Source of the DNA: Hydrangea macrophylla
Taxonomy: Eukaryota > Streptophyta > Magnoliopsida > Cornales > Hydrangeaceae
Assembly: GCA_033977485.1 (NCBI GenBank)
Contig: CM066989.1
Location: forward strand, 36,396,595 to 36,460,594
DNA length: 64,000 bases
Direction: 5' to 3'
Shown here piece after piece: positions 22,163-33,940 of this stretch. Under the pieces are notes generated by a model, which did not search any database, had not been told where the DNA came from, and saw only the letters and a list, made by a program, of their open reading frames with translations. The position numbers were made by a program, and so were the translations under genes. Numbering within the stretch: the stretch's first letter is position 1; each line of letters begins with the position of its first letter.

Positions 22163-24574
22163 TATCACACCCCAACCCGCCTCGGGCGGATTAGGACACG
22201 TGTAACATAGCCCACATGCCAAATCACCCTTAATTTACTAAGAAAACACAAATTAGACCTCATAAAATAGCTTTAGTGACACAAAACAGTCCCAAGGGCA
22301 AAATTGTCATTAATAAGTATATCTAAATTTTATACCAAAAGATCGGTCTTTGAGTTCCGGTCCAACGCAAAAGGCGGCATACGAATCCGAGTTTTGTAGA
22401 AGGAGATATGCTAGTTTCCGTAAAAGTCAGCAGCTGCCATAAATAGGGGGCGGATCGATCCGCCCTTTAAGACCGAATGGTCGGATCGATCCGTGATGGC
22501 ATTTTCAAGCAAAAGTTCCCCGAAAAGGGGCAAGTCGATCCACAGAAAAGGCCGGATCGATCCGGCTTTGGCAGAACAGCTCCCTACTTCTTAAAACATC
22601 AGTTTTTTAAGTCCAAAACATTACCAAACTTCACCAATCTTGTAGAAGCATTAAAAATCATTCTCAAAGCATTTCCAAATGTTCCTAACCATTAACACAA
22701 CATCCCCAAGCATGGATTGACAATCAAACATACAAATTCTTCTCATGGATCATAATTTTACATCAAAATCCACATTTTAACCCAGTGCTTGCATAGTTTC
22801 TTAACCAAAGAAAACTAAGTTCAATTGACAACCAAAGTTACTTACTACCCCAATTTTCCTTTCCAATATACATAATATGTGACTTGCAAGTGCAATTTAT
22901 ACCAAAAGACCCTTACTACCCAACTTGAATTAACACATTACAAGAACTTTCAAAACACAAGTTATTTACAACACTTGAAGTGTAAGGATTAAAACCAAAC
23001 CAAAACATCTATACATATGAACATGAAACACATCTCACAACCCCGCGCCCAACCCGTCGTGCGGATCATTTTCTCTCCTCTTCCCATGCCATACCTACAA
23101 TGGTTATTCAATAACCACAACAGAAAACATATTTTTGTTTAAGCTTTTGCTAAGTGAGGGAACTGATCATGCTATTGGAATGTTCAATATGCAATTACAT
23201 TATAAACAACAACAAATTGATCTCCAGAAAGTTAAGTCATTCCAGCCACCACCCTCAAGTCCTTCTCACCCCGGACTCACTTTTGGCGCATATAGCATAA
23301 CACACACTCTCTTGTGACCCCGAAGGCATCACCGACATTTCATTGTGGTCGTCACTATGTCCTACTCATTGAGGACTTCCTATCCCTTACATATGGACCT
23401 ATAAATGGTGACCACTACTTGACTTCCCTTTGATCCACATAAGCATATATGCAACTTTGCATATAAGCATAACAAATTCACATATTTGACATACTTTTTA
23501 TCCAAATTCATCAATACACATGTACATAAGCAAGAGTTAAGCATCTACTAGCAACAATTACCACATAAACATAACTAAACATCCAATTTTGGGATTAAAA
23601 CACTCACCTCCTCAAATTGTTAGCAAATTAAGCCTAGAATCCCAATTCCTTCCAAATTCCAGCTCAATTTTAAACTGGTAACAATCCTACATAAGTTTGG
23701 TACCATAAACATCATCTATCAAGAACAGTTATCGTAAAAACGTTGCCGAAAATGAAAATAAATTACGTGCATGTGATCCTCTTACCTCCACGAGTCCAGA
23801 AATGGTCTCGGATCATAAATCCGACATCGGACGGCGAAGCAACGACAAGAAAACGGGGTTGAGAAATCCATCACCGACTTGGAGCTCTCGTTCTCTCTAA
23901 TTTCTACGAATTCCAGACGTGAATTGTGAGAGTGCAACACATATGCTATACATGCTTGTGTGTTGACACCTCTTACCCATAATCTCATTTATACCCCCCA
24001 ATCTTTCTTATGCTTTATTATGAAACCCCCAAGTTAATTACATCACCTAACTTTTCTACATGGATTTAATCTAAGTCCCGTGTGGGTCCCAAACATGGTC
24101 CTACATAAATTATGAGGTTGCTATTAAACCTACCAATTATGAATTATATTTAAATACACTTTTCTACATGGATTTAATCTAAGTCCCGTGTGGGTCCCAA
24201 ACATGGTCCCACATAAATTATGAGGTTGCTATAAAGCCTACCAATAATGAATTATATTCAAATACGCCCTCACATGGGTACCCAAATTAGTCCCCTTAAC
24301 CTATCATAAAACATAATAATATCTTTAAATATTTAAACAAGTCCTCATATAAACATATAATAACATCAAAATGCAAATTATTTAAATCGATCCTTGTTGG
24401 GCCCCACATTTATACCAGTTCTTTCCTTCACAGAACTTTCATCTGTGTCTGTATTTGAACACATTTTCACACGTGGGTTCATAACCCCACCTTAAATCAT
24501 CTCATGCATTAAGTATCTTTAATTAACACATATTAATACCAAATAAATCTTATCTTTTGGGTACGGGTGTTACA
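22163..24574 (-). repeat. 5' LTR of the gypsy element (2.41 kb)
   Basis: Collinear with the 3' LTR at 6349-10207. On the minus strand it starts TGTAACACCCGTACC at 24574. It differs from the 3' copy by a ~108-bp tandem duplication (24051-24158 and 24159-24268, each starting CTTTTCTACATGG). A minus-strand TATAAAAT lies at 22334-22327. Upstream of it are three palindromes: CGGATCGATCCG (22451), the same core at 22482, and GCCGGATCGATCCGGC (22551-22566). Confidence 0.9.
24051..24268. repeat. 108-bp tandem duplication inside the gypsy 5' LTR
   Basis: Two adjacent units, both beginning CTTTTCTACATGGATTTAAT and running through GGGTCCCAAACATGGTCC to an AATTATAT(T/C) end. The 3' LTR has one unit only (about 9790-9900), so the duplication arose after integration. 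Confidence 0.85.
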
Positions 24575-24579
24575 AGCCC

Positions 24580-25150
24580 CCTCAGTAGTGATGCCTAAAA
24601 TCGGTTGGGTTCCTCCGCCATCCGGAATCTTTAAAATGAACATTGATGGTGTAGTGTATGCGGCTGAGAGGTCGGTGGGTCTGGGTGCTGTCCTTCGGGA
24701 TGGTTGGGGAAAGGTTTTGGGTGCTTTCACTTGTTTTTGTCCCTGGTGTTTTCGATGTTAAAGTCGTGGAATGCATGGTGATGCTCAAGGCTTTAAAGGC
24801 AGTGATCCCTCTTGGCTTCCAAAATTTCATCATTGAGTCTGATGCTCTTGCAGTCATTCAAGCATTGAAAACAACTGAGTTTGATAGGGTTGAGTTTGGT
24901 CACATCCTGGTGGAGGTTCAAAGGTTGTTTTTTTTGCTCAAGATTCTGGAGGCTCGCATGTTCGTCGGTAAGCAAACGGAGTTGCTCATTTCCTTGCTAA
25001 GTTTGCTAGAAATGTTAAAAGTTGTAAGTTGTGGGTTGATTCGATTCCTCCTGACTGCCACAGTTTGGGGACTGCTGATTGTATCTCTCTTTCTAATGAA
25101 TAATATCTCCTCCTCGTTTTGCATAAAAAAAATTTTTAAAAAAAAATCAA
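24580..25150 (+). pseudogene. LINE ORF2 remnant, part 2: RNase H domain and 3' tail
   Basis: Frames at 24567-24761 and 24658-25110 read as the C-terminal RNase H domain of plant LINEs. PKIGWVPPPSGIFKMNIDGV opens it, with the first catalytic aspartate in NIDG, followed by GLGAVLRDGWGKVLGAF. A frameshift near 24760 moves the frame. The segment ends in CATAAAAAAAA then AAAAAAAAATC (25122-25148), the eroded poly-A tail. With 3655-6343 it forms one LINE copy separated by the 18.2-kb gypsy insertion. Confidence 0.82.
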
Positions 25151-25540
25151 AAGGCTCCATCTCCAAAGCAACCCACGATTATTCTCTACACGTAGTTGAG
25201 CTGTTTTGGTTGAAAATTTCTTTAAAACCAGTACCACAAATAAGTCCAAATTAAGAAAAATACTACTTCAGTAAAACTTTTTTTTTTAAGACACATTATG
25301 TGTTGTTACAGGATGTGGTTGGTACACGTGTGTGTGTGTAATGTAATATTGTTATTTAGATCAACTGCACATGGACCAATCACGAAGCAGTATAATATGA
25401 ATTGTTCCTAAAAAGAACTTTGTTCAAGGGAATTTTTTTTTTTCACAATTTGAAGGCAAAATTTATTAGATGATTGCAAAAGAGCCCAAACAGGTTATGG
25501 AAAAGGTTAGAAACCAAATGAATTTTGCTGGAGAATGAGA
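25151..25540. other. Spacer between LINE tail and CACTA element
   Basis: No gene or clear element seen. It contains short homopolymer runs (T tracts near 25280 and 25435) and a short GTGTGTGTG tract near 25330. Confidence 0.5.
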
Positions 25541-25802
25541 CACTACACCAAAATTGTCAAATTTGCACCCTTTCGCGAATTTCATCTGGCATTGTTTTAA
25601 ACAGTGCCAAAATTTGGCAGGCTTTTAGGCCAATCTGGCACTACTTTTAACGGTGCCAAATTTGGAAGTATTTTAAACGGTGCCAATCTGGCAAATTAAC
25701 CGTGCCAAAAAATTCCCAAAATGCTTTCCCTCCAACACCTTCCCAATTTGTGTTGACTGAAAAAAAAAACCCCAAATCATTTTAGACTTTTAGTTTCACT
25801 TT

Positions 25803-25858
<56 letters not shown>

Positions 25859-26186
25859 CTGTTAAATAGAGAAAACCCTAGCAGAGAAAAAAAAATCCCC
25901 AAATCTCCCACACCGCCACCACCGCCATATCTCATTCCACCACCACCTGTCATATCTCACCCTCACCACCAACACCGCAGACGACAGCACCCTCGATGCC
26001 AGCACCCTTACCAGCACCACCGCAATCGCCAGTACCACCCGCTAGATCTCTCTCTCAAGCTGTAAGGTATCAACTCTCTTCTTCTCTCTTCTTTTCTTTT
26101 TGGTAAACAAACTCTTTTTTCTTCTATTTCCGTAATGGTCCCAAATTGAGAATCCTAAGTTTAGATATCAAATCTAACTCTCTCTT

Positions 26187-26230
<44 letters not shown>

Positions 26231-28923
26231 GTTCTCTAGGTTTTTATTTTGTTCGATTCTCTACCTCTGTAGATTCTAGATTCTTAGGGTTTTTGTTCTC
26301 CTATAATCGTATCTCACTCCTCTGCCGCCACCACCACCACTGCCATAATATCCGACGTCGTCGCCGCCTCCTCTGCTGCCATGCGACTACCAGCACCACC
26401 ATCAGAGGTTTTCTTTCTCTCGATTTGTAGATCTATGTCTCTCTCTCTCCATCATCCTCTCAATCATTTTACCTTTAGTGCCATTGAAGAAATCCATAAG
26501 TTTTTGAGCCAAGAGTCACATGCTATCCTAGAAACTCACTCTTGTACTTGCGGAAACCCTTACCTACCAAAACTCATACCTCTCCCACAATTACCTACTG
26601 AGATTTGCTACTAGTAGTTTCTTTGGTCCACTAGATCAAAGTGTCACTTGGCTATATTTTTTTTGTTTGGTTGCTGAACAGCGTCTTGGCTATGCATTGC
26701 ATAACATGAATTACTGGTTAAGAGCTTTATTCTTGGGCTCACTATGGTAGTCATGATTAATATTGGCTATTTTCTCTATTGTTAATTTAATATTCTGAGT
26801 TTTGTTATTGTTCACCTTCATTTTTGTTACTGTTGTTGAAGGTAGCTATGTGCCTGGGGATTGTAGGTTGATGTACATTTGCAACGGATTCTTTCTCTTT
26901 CTCTCTAATACTGATTTTAGTACCATTTTCACAGATTTGTGATGCTATTATATCTCAATTTAGTCTTTTTTTTTCATCATTTCTTATACATATCTCTTTT
27001 TTGACTCTTTGTTTGGTTATTAGGAAAACCATAAATGAACACCCATTTTCTCTTGATTTGCAGGTTCAAACTAGAGGTCTATGACTCATAAAGATGGGAC
27101 TGGATTGTTGTATTTTATCGTCACCGGGTATGCAACTAGATCTAGATGTTTATTTGTCAGTGTGGTTTAATTTGGCATGTCTAAGAACTTGACTCTCACA
27201 TAGAAATATCTGTTTGTCACAAGTTTTTGGATTTAACAATATGTAGTTAGGGTACTTTTCCATCTCTAAACACTAGTTCTAAGAAAAAGAGAGAGAACTT
27301 GTGTGCCTTTCTGATGACAAACTCAAGCTCCCAGCTGAAACCATATTGACTTCATCATTGTTTTGTCATCATGAATGACTTGGTGTGGCTATAGTAGCAA
27401 GCAAGCTATTAGGTAAACTAACATGGATTTAAGAATTCCGTCACTAATAAGTTCTAATGACTTATAGCATTCTTGTTCTATGTTTGTACTTTGTATATCT
27501 ATCTTAGTTGTTCTTGGTTTTGCATGCTTAACTACTTGTGTGCATCAGATCTACTTACCCATTTCTACTTATTTTTGAAGTAGCTAGGGCAATAACAGAG
27601 TTGAGTGGTGTCACAGAAAAATAAATGGTTATTTTGCGGTTGATTTTTTCCCCACTGATTACCTCTTACCTTTTCGTGTGTTAGAAACTCTATGCTATGT
27701 TTAACCCTTTTCTTTGGTATGATGCTTTCTTGTCCAAATATATGAGGATTGAAACTTATAAACTTGCAATCAGTTAGTGATGAAATTAGAAATCTGAAGT
27801 AAGCATGAGGCTATTAGGTTGCGACTTGCGAGCATATGACACATACATTTTTTAGTTACATAGTGAACATGATATCATCATGTATGCGAACTCTTGATTA
27901 CTGATCATCTCATCTTTAATTAGAGATGAGAGAATTTTGGATAACTCTTCTAGCCCCACAGATGCGAGGCCCTGAGTCTCTCTGACTGCGTAAGTCGCTT
28001 CCTCTCTCTACATTATATATATATATATATACACGTATAGCTTCATTCTCTACAAATGCCGATGATGAGTGAATTTGACACTAGTTAGTAATTATCGGAA
28101 TAGTGCTAAAACTCATGATGGCTCATATTTTGAGATTATATATGTCGACTTTAAGCAACAATGATCAAACAAGTTAGATATTCAATTAACAGGATTCTTG
28201 CCAATGATCAAATTCAACAAGAAGAACACGGACCTTGAATTACGAATGGAACAATTAATTGGCCATGGAAGCTGGTGCATGGCAACAATGGGCAAAATAC
28301 AATGACAGTATGATTAGTGCTTGTCCTGTGTGTTAGTCCTTCAAGTTTGTTGGTATGGAGGTCTATAGGTAATGGAATTATATTGATACTCCAATTTAAT
28401 CCTAGTATTGTATACATAATTGTTATGGTAATTATAAATTTTCTTCTACAAGGGACATGTTTAGTGATCATTTTTTTCTTTTTTCTTTTTTCTCCTAGAG
28501 TTTGCTGCTTTCTATAGTATGGTTGGGATTATAAAGGAGAAATTGCTAATGCTGCAACATTATCTGCAAATATTTATTTATTTTCCTTAAAAAATAATCT
28601 GGCACTGCTCAAAACAATGCCAGATGAAATAATTTTTTTTATACTCAATAAAAACTGCCACTGTTTTAAGCAGTGCTAAAAGCGTACCAGATTAATGTAC
28701 CCGACATGTACACGTGGCGAGACCAAAAGTTGCAACTTGTTGACAAGCTATCTTCAAATTCTGGCACATCTAAATTGGTATCCTTTGACTAAAATCTGGC
28801 ATTGTTTTCAACAGTGCCAAAAAAATTAGATCCCCATATTTGGCACTAAAAAAAAAAAAAACAATGCTAGATTCGGTCAGACACTGTTTAAAACAGTGCC
28901 AATTTCGCCTTTTTGGTATAGTG
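25541..28923. mobile_element. Non-autonomous CACTA element, 3.4 kb, TSD AGA
   Basis: It begins CACTACACCAAAA and ends in the complement of CACTATACCAAAA. Both sides are flanked by AGA (25538-25540, 28924-28926), the 3-bp TSD of CACTA transposons. Both ends carry subterminal copies of a palindromic word, ideally GGCACTGTTTAAACAGTGCC: near 25589, 25630 and 25672 on the left and 28601, 28659, 28797 and 28882 on the right. The inside has CT microsatellites and CCACCGCC-rich leader-like sequence but no transposase, so mobility would need a related autonomous element. Confidence 0.87.
25801..26231. repeat. (CT)n microsatellites in CACTA leader
   Basis: Two CT runs, about 25805-25853 and 26189-26228, surround a GC-richer segment with CCGCCACCACCGCC-like words. 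The same layout of subterminal repeats, then a CT run, then GCCACCACTGCCGCTGCC-like sequence occurs in the large CACTA element near 36955-37060. This suggests a 5' untranslated leader. Confidence 0.7.
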
Positions 28924-28926
28924 AGA

Positions 28927-29380
28927 GAGAAAGGTGGTGATCAATAACTGAATAGCGAGGATTGCATGATTTGAAGGGACCATTTGTATTATACGGAGCT
29001 TTTTACTACTGGGTGTTAGTGGGTTTAATTAATTGACTCACTCAAATCAGGAGTATTGAGTATGTAGTTATTTTGTGGGCTAACACTTTAGTTATTTACT
29101 TAAGGTCACTTTCATCATGTTCAATGATATTTATTTTTGACATAATCTGTGATATTATCTGTCCAAGTAGAAGGTAAATAGGCGCCACATAATACAGTTT
29201 TGCACATGGATCATTCAAATGCCAAAATAGGATGTAAAGGATCTAAAGAAATGTGTACCTACGTTATTTCTAATTATTTTTTTTCCCTAAATCGACTAGA
29301 CTATAATAACAGAAAAAATAGGACAGTGGCGTCTGCAATTTGATTGAAGAATATAAAATGGAAATTTCAGTCAAAAGTCC
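28927..29380. other. Spacer, no feature recognised
   Basis: AT-rich sequence between the CACTA element and the hAT MITE. No open frame with recognisable similarity and no clear terminal repeats. Confidence 0.5.
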
Positions 29381-29388
29381 TCTAAAAT

Positions 29389-29789
29389 TAGAGCTGTCAA
29401 ACGGGCCGGGCCAGGCCAGGCCCGGTCAAAGCGGGCCTCAAGCGGATTTCGGGCCGGGCCGGGCTGAACTGGACTTCACCAAACATCGGGCCGGACCGGG
29501 CTGGGCTTGGGAGTGGAGGGGGTGTGTCCTCCCCGGACCGGTGGCCCGGGCCTAGCGGGCCAGACATCGGGCCGGGTCGGACAGGCTAGCGGGCTTTCTT
29601 CTATTTTTGAAGTGGGCTGAGGTGGTCTTCAGGCCGGGCCGGGCCGGGCCATGGACGAAAGGATGGGTCTCCACCCCGGCCCGGGGTATGTGAACCGGGC
29701 CGGGCCTTGTGGCGGGCTGGGTCAGACTTTTAACCCGAAAAAACGGACCGGGCTCGGGCCGGGCCAACCCGACCTGATTGACAGCACTA
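29389..29789. mobile_element. GGCCCG-rich hAT MITE, 401 bp
   Basis: An 8-bp duplication TCTAAAAT flanks it (29381-29388 and 29790-29797). The termini are inverted: TAGAGCTGTCAAACGG on the left and TAGTGCTGTCAATCAGG as the complement of the right end. The interior is dominated by GGGCCGGGCC words on both strands, far richer in GC than its surroundings. The TSD length and TAG(A/T)GCTGTCAA ends place it in hAT. It is non-coding; the open frames through it are products of the GC repeats. Confidence 0.85.
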
Positions 29790-29797
29790 TCTAAAAT

Positions 29798-31419
29798 TGA
29801 CATTTAATTTTGGTCTTAGGTTCAATCCTGTTTTTTTATTTTATTTTTTATTTTTTTATTTTTTTATTTTTAAATCGAAATAAAAAATCCCTCAATAGAA
29901 AATAGTTAAGTGAATCACATAACTAATTATGTGAAATTTTGAAACATAGGGCTTTGATTTGTCCAAAATTAAAAATGGGTAGTCTTCTAAACTCAATTAA
30001 TCAAATACGAGGGATCTTTTTATCAAAACTCTAATAAAAAAAATTAGGATAAGTAAACAAACATAGAACTTGGTGAGAAAAACAAAGGAAAAAAAAAATG
30101 TAACTCTCAGACCTCTCTTAAGTATTTCGTCCTTGTTTAAACCTTACATCCTAGTGGTTTAGTATCAAATAGTAAATACGGAGTAGTAAATAACTGTGAA
30201 AACAATTTTGCTTACAAAACAAAATAGGGTTGTGTCTGAAAAACACTACTTTTCAAATATACTACTTTAGTACTAATTTATAATATTTTAACCCTAAACT
30301 TATTTGGATAAATAGGATACTTATAATTTTTCAAACAAAAAACAATTAATATAAAATTTCCCTTTATAGAAGTGGACATTTTTTTAATATATCGGGGCTT
30401 CCCCTTTTGGTAGTGGAGGAGCCTCCATGTACATGTTGATTCCAAAATTTCAAAAGCTAATTTTGACTAAAAGATTAGTTTTATTCTAAGGATACCCACT
30501 TGCTTCTTCTTTTTTAGTTGCCCCAATGGTAGGTGACAGACCTATGGGTGTTTTGGGTCTGTCTAGCCCGTTCTCTTCCCTATATTCTTCAACTTTTTTG
30601 GGTCCAAAAAATATATTCTTTCTTTCACTTTAGGATCCAACTGATTGGGGATGAGTCTTGGATTGTATTCCACGTGGCATCCTCTAGTAAGCCCTCTTTG
30701 CTGGCTATAACCCCAACCATTACTTTTCTTCTTTATATTTTTCATCTTTTATTCATTTTGTTTTCAATTGGATAAATAGAGCCAATAATGCGTTAGTTTT
30801 AGAGCCTCATGGAAAAAAGAAAAACTTATCGCCATCTTCGTCAATTTAGCAAAATAGTAATATATTCCATGCTAGATTTTGGGTTCAAACTCTGCCCTCT
30901 CACTTTTTCTTTCTCGTGCACCGAAGGTTATGTCTTCACACAGGATCATTTACTAAAAATAAACACACATAGGTAACAACTAATAAAATTGCCAATTTTG
31001 GCGATTGCATCCAAAATCACAATTGTGCGATTTCTCTTTCGATGTTGCAACAATTTTTGACAACAAAGTATTTTGCAATTGCAATGGCTTAAAGCTTCTC
31101 TAACCTTTAAAGCTTTAGTAAGTGGAGGTACCTTGGTCAATTTTGGTCCAAATTTTGTTTTTCATAGCAAATTTTGACCCTAAAACCTTCTCAATGTTCT
31201 ACAAAAACAAAGTAAAACTATTTTGGTAATTTCTCAAAAAAAAAAAAAAAAAACTCTTTTGGCAACGTAAATTAGGAAAAATAGGTCTTGAGAAAATTAT
31301 GAAAGATTAAAATTTGATGCCTTCACTCGAGTGCCAAATTTGAAAAGTATACATATACGTAGCAACTAGCAAGTTTAAGTTGTACTAATGTATCTTCTTT
31401 CATATTTTTTGGGTACAAT
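29798..31419. other. Intergenic AT-rich stretch, no gene recognised
   Basis: About 1.6 kb of low-GC sequence with T-rich and A-rich tracts, such as the 18-A run near 31236. The short frames here resemble nothing I know and have no coding-like composition. An AGAAGAAGAAG microsatellite follows near 31578. Confidence 0.5.
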
Positions 31420-32040
31420 ATTGTTTGGTTGGAAAATTATATATGTGCGAACGTGCTAGGCAAGTAAATTGTCAATTTGTGAAATTCAAACTGCGGCTCA
31501 CCAGGAAAATTGTGGTGACATTTCGATGCCTTAATTAGGACTTTTCATCGTGTGAGATGAACTAAAAAACTAAAAAGAAGAAGGAGAAGAAGAAGAAGAA
31601 GAAGACAGAGTTCGAAGGATCCCTTCGAAGTGATTCAACTATTCTATGACTACTCCTAAGAATTGCATTAAAGGTAAGTAAAGCATTGAAGAAATACTAA
31701 ACTAAAATTAAACTAATGTAAAGTAAAGTAATAGCCATGGCGGCCAAATGAAAAGGATTGCATAATGTTGAAATGTTTGTTGTTGGTCAAGGACCCATTA
31801 CAAGGAGTACAAAACATCTATTTATAGATGAATTATATAACTACCTATTTAAATTTGAACATTTCCCTCCTATTACATTAACTAACAATTCAAATTCCTC
31901 CAACTTCCAAGTAGTTAACTACCAATTAGTGGAAGATGCTCCTACAATGAGAAGTGTCTTCAAGTGACTTCCATATATCTCCATCACCATTGATCTTCAA
32001 GTAATCACCTTTGATCTTCCCTTGTGATGCCAAGTGTCCT
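31420..32040 (-). repeat. Dispersed LTR-like repeat, copy B
   Basis: Homologous to 421-1127 (copy A), with the same order of landmarks including TATTTATA (31819-31826) and the end TTGATCTTCCCTTGTGATGCC. It leads into the minisatellite with GCTTCGAAGCC-like motifs, which suggests the minisatellite belongs to the same larger repeat. Copy A also carries CTTCGAAGTT and GCTTCGAAG words (633-661). Confidence 0.6.
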
Positions 32041-32224
32041 TCTCTTAACTTTCAAGTAACCACCAACCAATTTGAATTGGTTTTCCATGTGACAATTATA
32101 ATAATAAAATATATTAATATAATATAACATGACTTTATATACCAATACATATAAATATAATTTATGGTCCAAATATATTAATATAATATAACATGGCTCT
32201 TTAAGAACAAAGCTCTTGAAGAGT

Positions 32225-32429
32225 CGGAATATTAGCACCAAAACAGAGTTTTGAATTGGTTTCAAAGCCAATGTAATTAGTACAAAACAGTGGCTTTAGA
32301 TTAGATTCGAAGCCAATATAGTAACTTCAAACACGAATTAGATTCCCTTTAAACTAAATCGAAGCCAATGAGATAATTTTAAATATAAAGTGAACTACTT
32401 TAAATTTGGTTTGAAACCAAAGTAATAGT
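32225..32429. repeat. ~52-bp minisatellite with TTCGAA motifs, left segment
   Basis: Imperfect units of the type AGCTTCGAACACAAAAT...GGCTTTAAACTTGCTTCGAAGCCAAT repeat roughly every 50-55 bp. The array stops abruptly at the Copia LTR (32430) and resumes at 58361, so it was one array before insertion. Confidence 0.75.
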
Positions 32430-33163
32430 TGTTAGAAAATTGAGGTGTGAATGAGTATACAGCGTTTAACGGCGCTTGTCTTGAAGCGCCGGGAATAACG
32501 GCATTTATTCAAAAGCGCTGGGAATTTTTAGCTTCAGTTTTTAGAAAGTTTCAGAGGGGCTTTCGACCGGTCGGCCGGGTCAACTCGACCGGTCGAGCGA
32601 GCCTGGAACTGAGAAGTTGAGTCTTAAGAAAGTCTCAGAGGGGTTTTCGACTGGGTCAACTCGACCAGTCGAGCGGGCCCAGAACTGAAAAGTTGTGACT
32701 TTTCATATCTCAACTTCGAATTTGAACGATGTATATCTGTTCTATTGGTTTCTAAACATGCATTTACATACATAGACATGTTCTAAGGGTGTTGGGACAC
32801 AACCGTTTGTGTAGAGACATGTCTCTTACCCTATAGACACCTCTATATATACATGTATGTTAGTTCATTTATAGATATAGTTCATGGAGTTTATGTCCAG
32901 ATTTTATCTCTTCTTCTACCTAATTTCTTGAGTCTTTTGAGAGCAATTTATATACACAAATTCTACAGAAGTTAGTGGAGATTGTTGCCTCTATTAACTT
33001 AGATCGTAGTATCTTCAAGACAAAGAGGCCATAGTCCACTTGCAACCGTGTGTGGGGCGTAACTTTGTTTCCGGACAACATATTTAATACGTGCTCAATC
33101 TTTGAAGTTCTTTTTTTGTATTTCATTATTTCTTATCCATTTTTTGAGTACCCAAAACCATCA
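32430..33163 (+). repeat. 5' LTR of the Copia element (734 bp)
   Basis: Begins TGTTAGAAAATTGAGG and ends AAAACCATCA. It contains two ~85-bp tandem units with CGACCGGTCGGCC/GGTCGAGC palindromic words (32564-32598 and 32648-32683), then a TATA-like TATATATA at 32844-32851. The bases after the LTR (ATCGAAAACAAAG) do not match the usual TGGTATCAGAGC primer site. Confidence 0.88.
32564..32851 (+). promoter_or_regulatory. Copia LTR promoter: CGACCGGTCG words and TATA box
   Basis: CpG-rich inverted words built on CGACCGGTCG occur twice, 160-280 bp upstream of TATATATA (32844-32851). The 3' LTR has the same arrangement with decayed palindromes (57755-57870). The promoter role is inferred from position. 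Confidence 0.5.
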
Positions 33164-33193
33164 ATCGAAAACAAAGTTATATATACTTGAAAG

Positions 33194-33940
33194 ATGGCCG
33201 GAGAAACATCAACTACATTAGCAAGCATTGTCACGAACACCCATGCCGAGAAGCCTGAAAAGTTTAAAGGGGAAGACTTCAAAAGATGGCAAATGAAGAT
33301 GCTATTTTATCTAACTACTCTTAACCTCGCACACATTCTACGTGAGGCAAAATCGGTGATTCCTACAGAAAATTCCACCAAAGAACAAGAAGTCGCTTTG
33401 GAAGCATGGAATCACTCCGATTTCTTATGCCGCAATTACATCTTAAATGGGCTGGAGGATACTCTCTACAATGTTTATTCTATCTTTGAAAGTGCAAAGG
33501 AACTTTGGGAGTCTCTAGACAAGAAGCACAAAACGGAAGATGCGGGGATTAAGAAGTTCATTATGGGAAGGTTTCTAGACTTCAAAATGGTGGATTCTAT
33601 TTCGGCGGTTAAACAATTAGAAGAGATACAAGTCATCATCAACCAAATTCATGTGCAAGGAATGGATATTAGTGAACCATTCCAAGTTGCATCAATCATT
33701 GAGAAGTTACCACCGTTGTGGAAGGAATTCAAGAGCTATCTAAAACACAAGCGTAAGGAATTGTCAATAGAAAATTTGGTAGTGCATTTAAGGATAGAAG
33801 AAGACAATCGGAAAGGAGATAAGAGTGGGATGCAAGGATCTATCGAGTCTAAGGCAAATCTTGTTGAAGGTGAGTCTTCAAAGGTTAAAAATAAAAGTAA
33901 TACTAAGGGAGCAAAAAGGAAGTCTACATACAATAATTGA
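33194..33940 (+). pseudogene. gag: Copia gag, capsid domain, fused to integrase remnant
   Basis: A 248-residue open frame starts at ATG 33194, 30 bp after the LTR. It begins MAGETSTTLASIVTNTHAEK and carries the Copia gag (UBN2-type) signature: KFKGEDFKRWQMKM, AWNHSDFLCRNYILNGL, ELWESLDKKH and SIIEKLPPLWKEFKSYLKHK. The frame ends early because an internal deletion joins the gag tail (TACATACAATAATT) to integrase sequence (GATAAAAATCATAAATGTG). The zinc knuckle and protease are missing from this unit. Of the gag copies this has the best-preserved capsid region. Confidence 0.88.

Larger units (their letters stand above)
6349..24574 (-). mobile_element. Ty3/gypsy retrotransposon, Tekay/Del-like chromovirus, nested
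   Basis: Two homologous LTRs flank minus-strand gag, protease, RT, RNase H and integrase remnants in that order. The primer-binding site complements initiator tRNA-Met and lies next to the LTR at 22163; a polypurine tract lies next to the LTR ending at 10207. LTR ends read TGTAACACCCG on the minus strand. The element sits inside a LINE. Flanking 5-mers AACTC and AGCCC match only partly, so the TSD is eroded. It has received three later insertions: 7316-8824, 13715-20583 and 21751-22089. Confidence 0.9.

Noticed and set aside
25430..25500. T-run followed by CACAATTTGAAGG as a minus-strand LINE/SINE tail
   Set aside because: No flanking direct repeat or recognisable LINE 3' end found.
26146..26614. 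Ser/Leu-rich frames that could be a small secreted protein or captured gene exon
   Set aside because: Driven by CT microsatellites in the leader of a non-autonomous CACTA element; no family motif.
29340..29803. Gly/Pro/Arg-rich frames on both strands
   Set aside because: They lie in the GGCCCG-rich hAT MITE; composition alone keeps the frames open.
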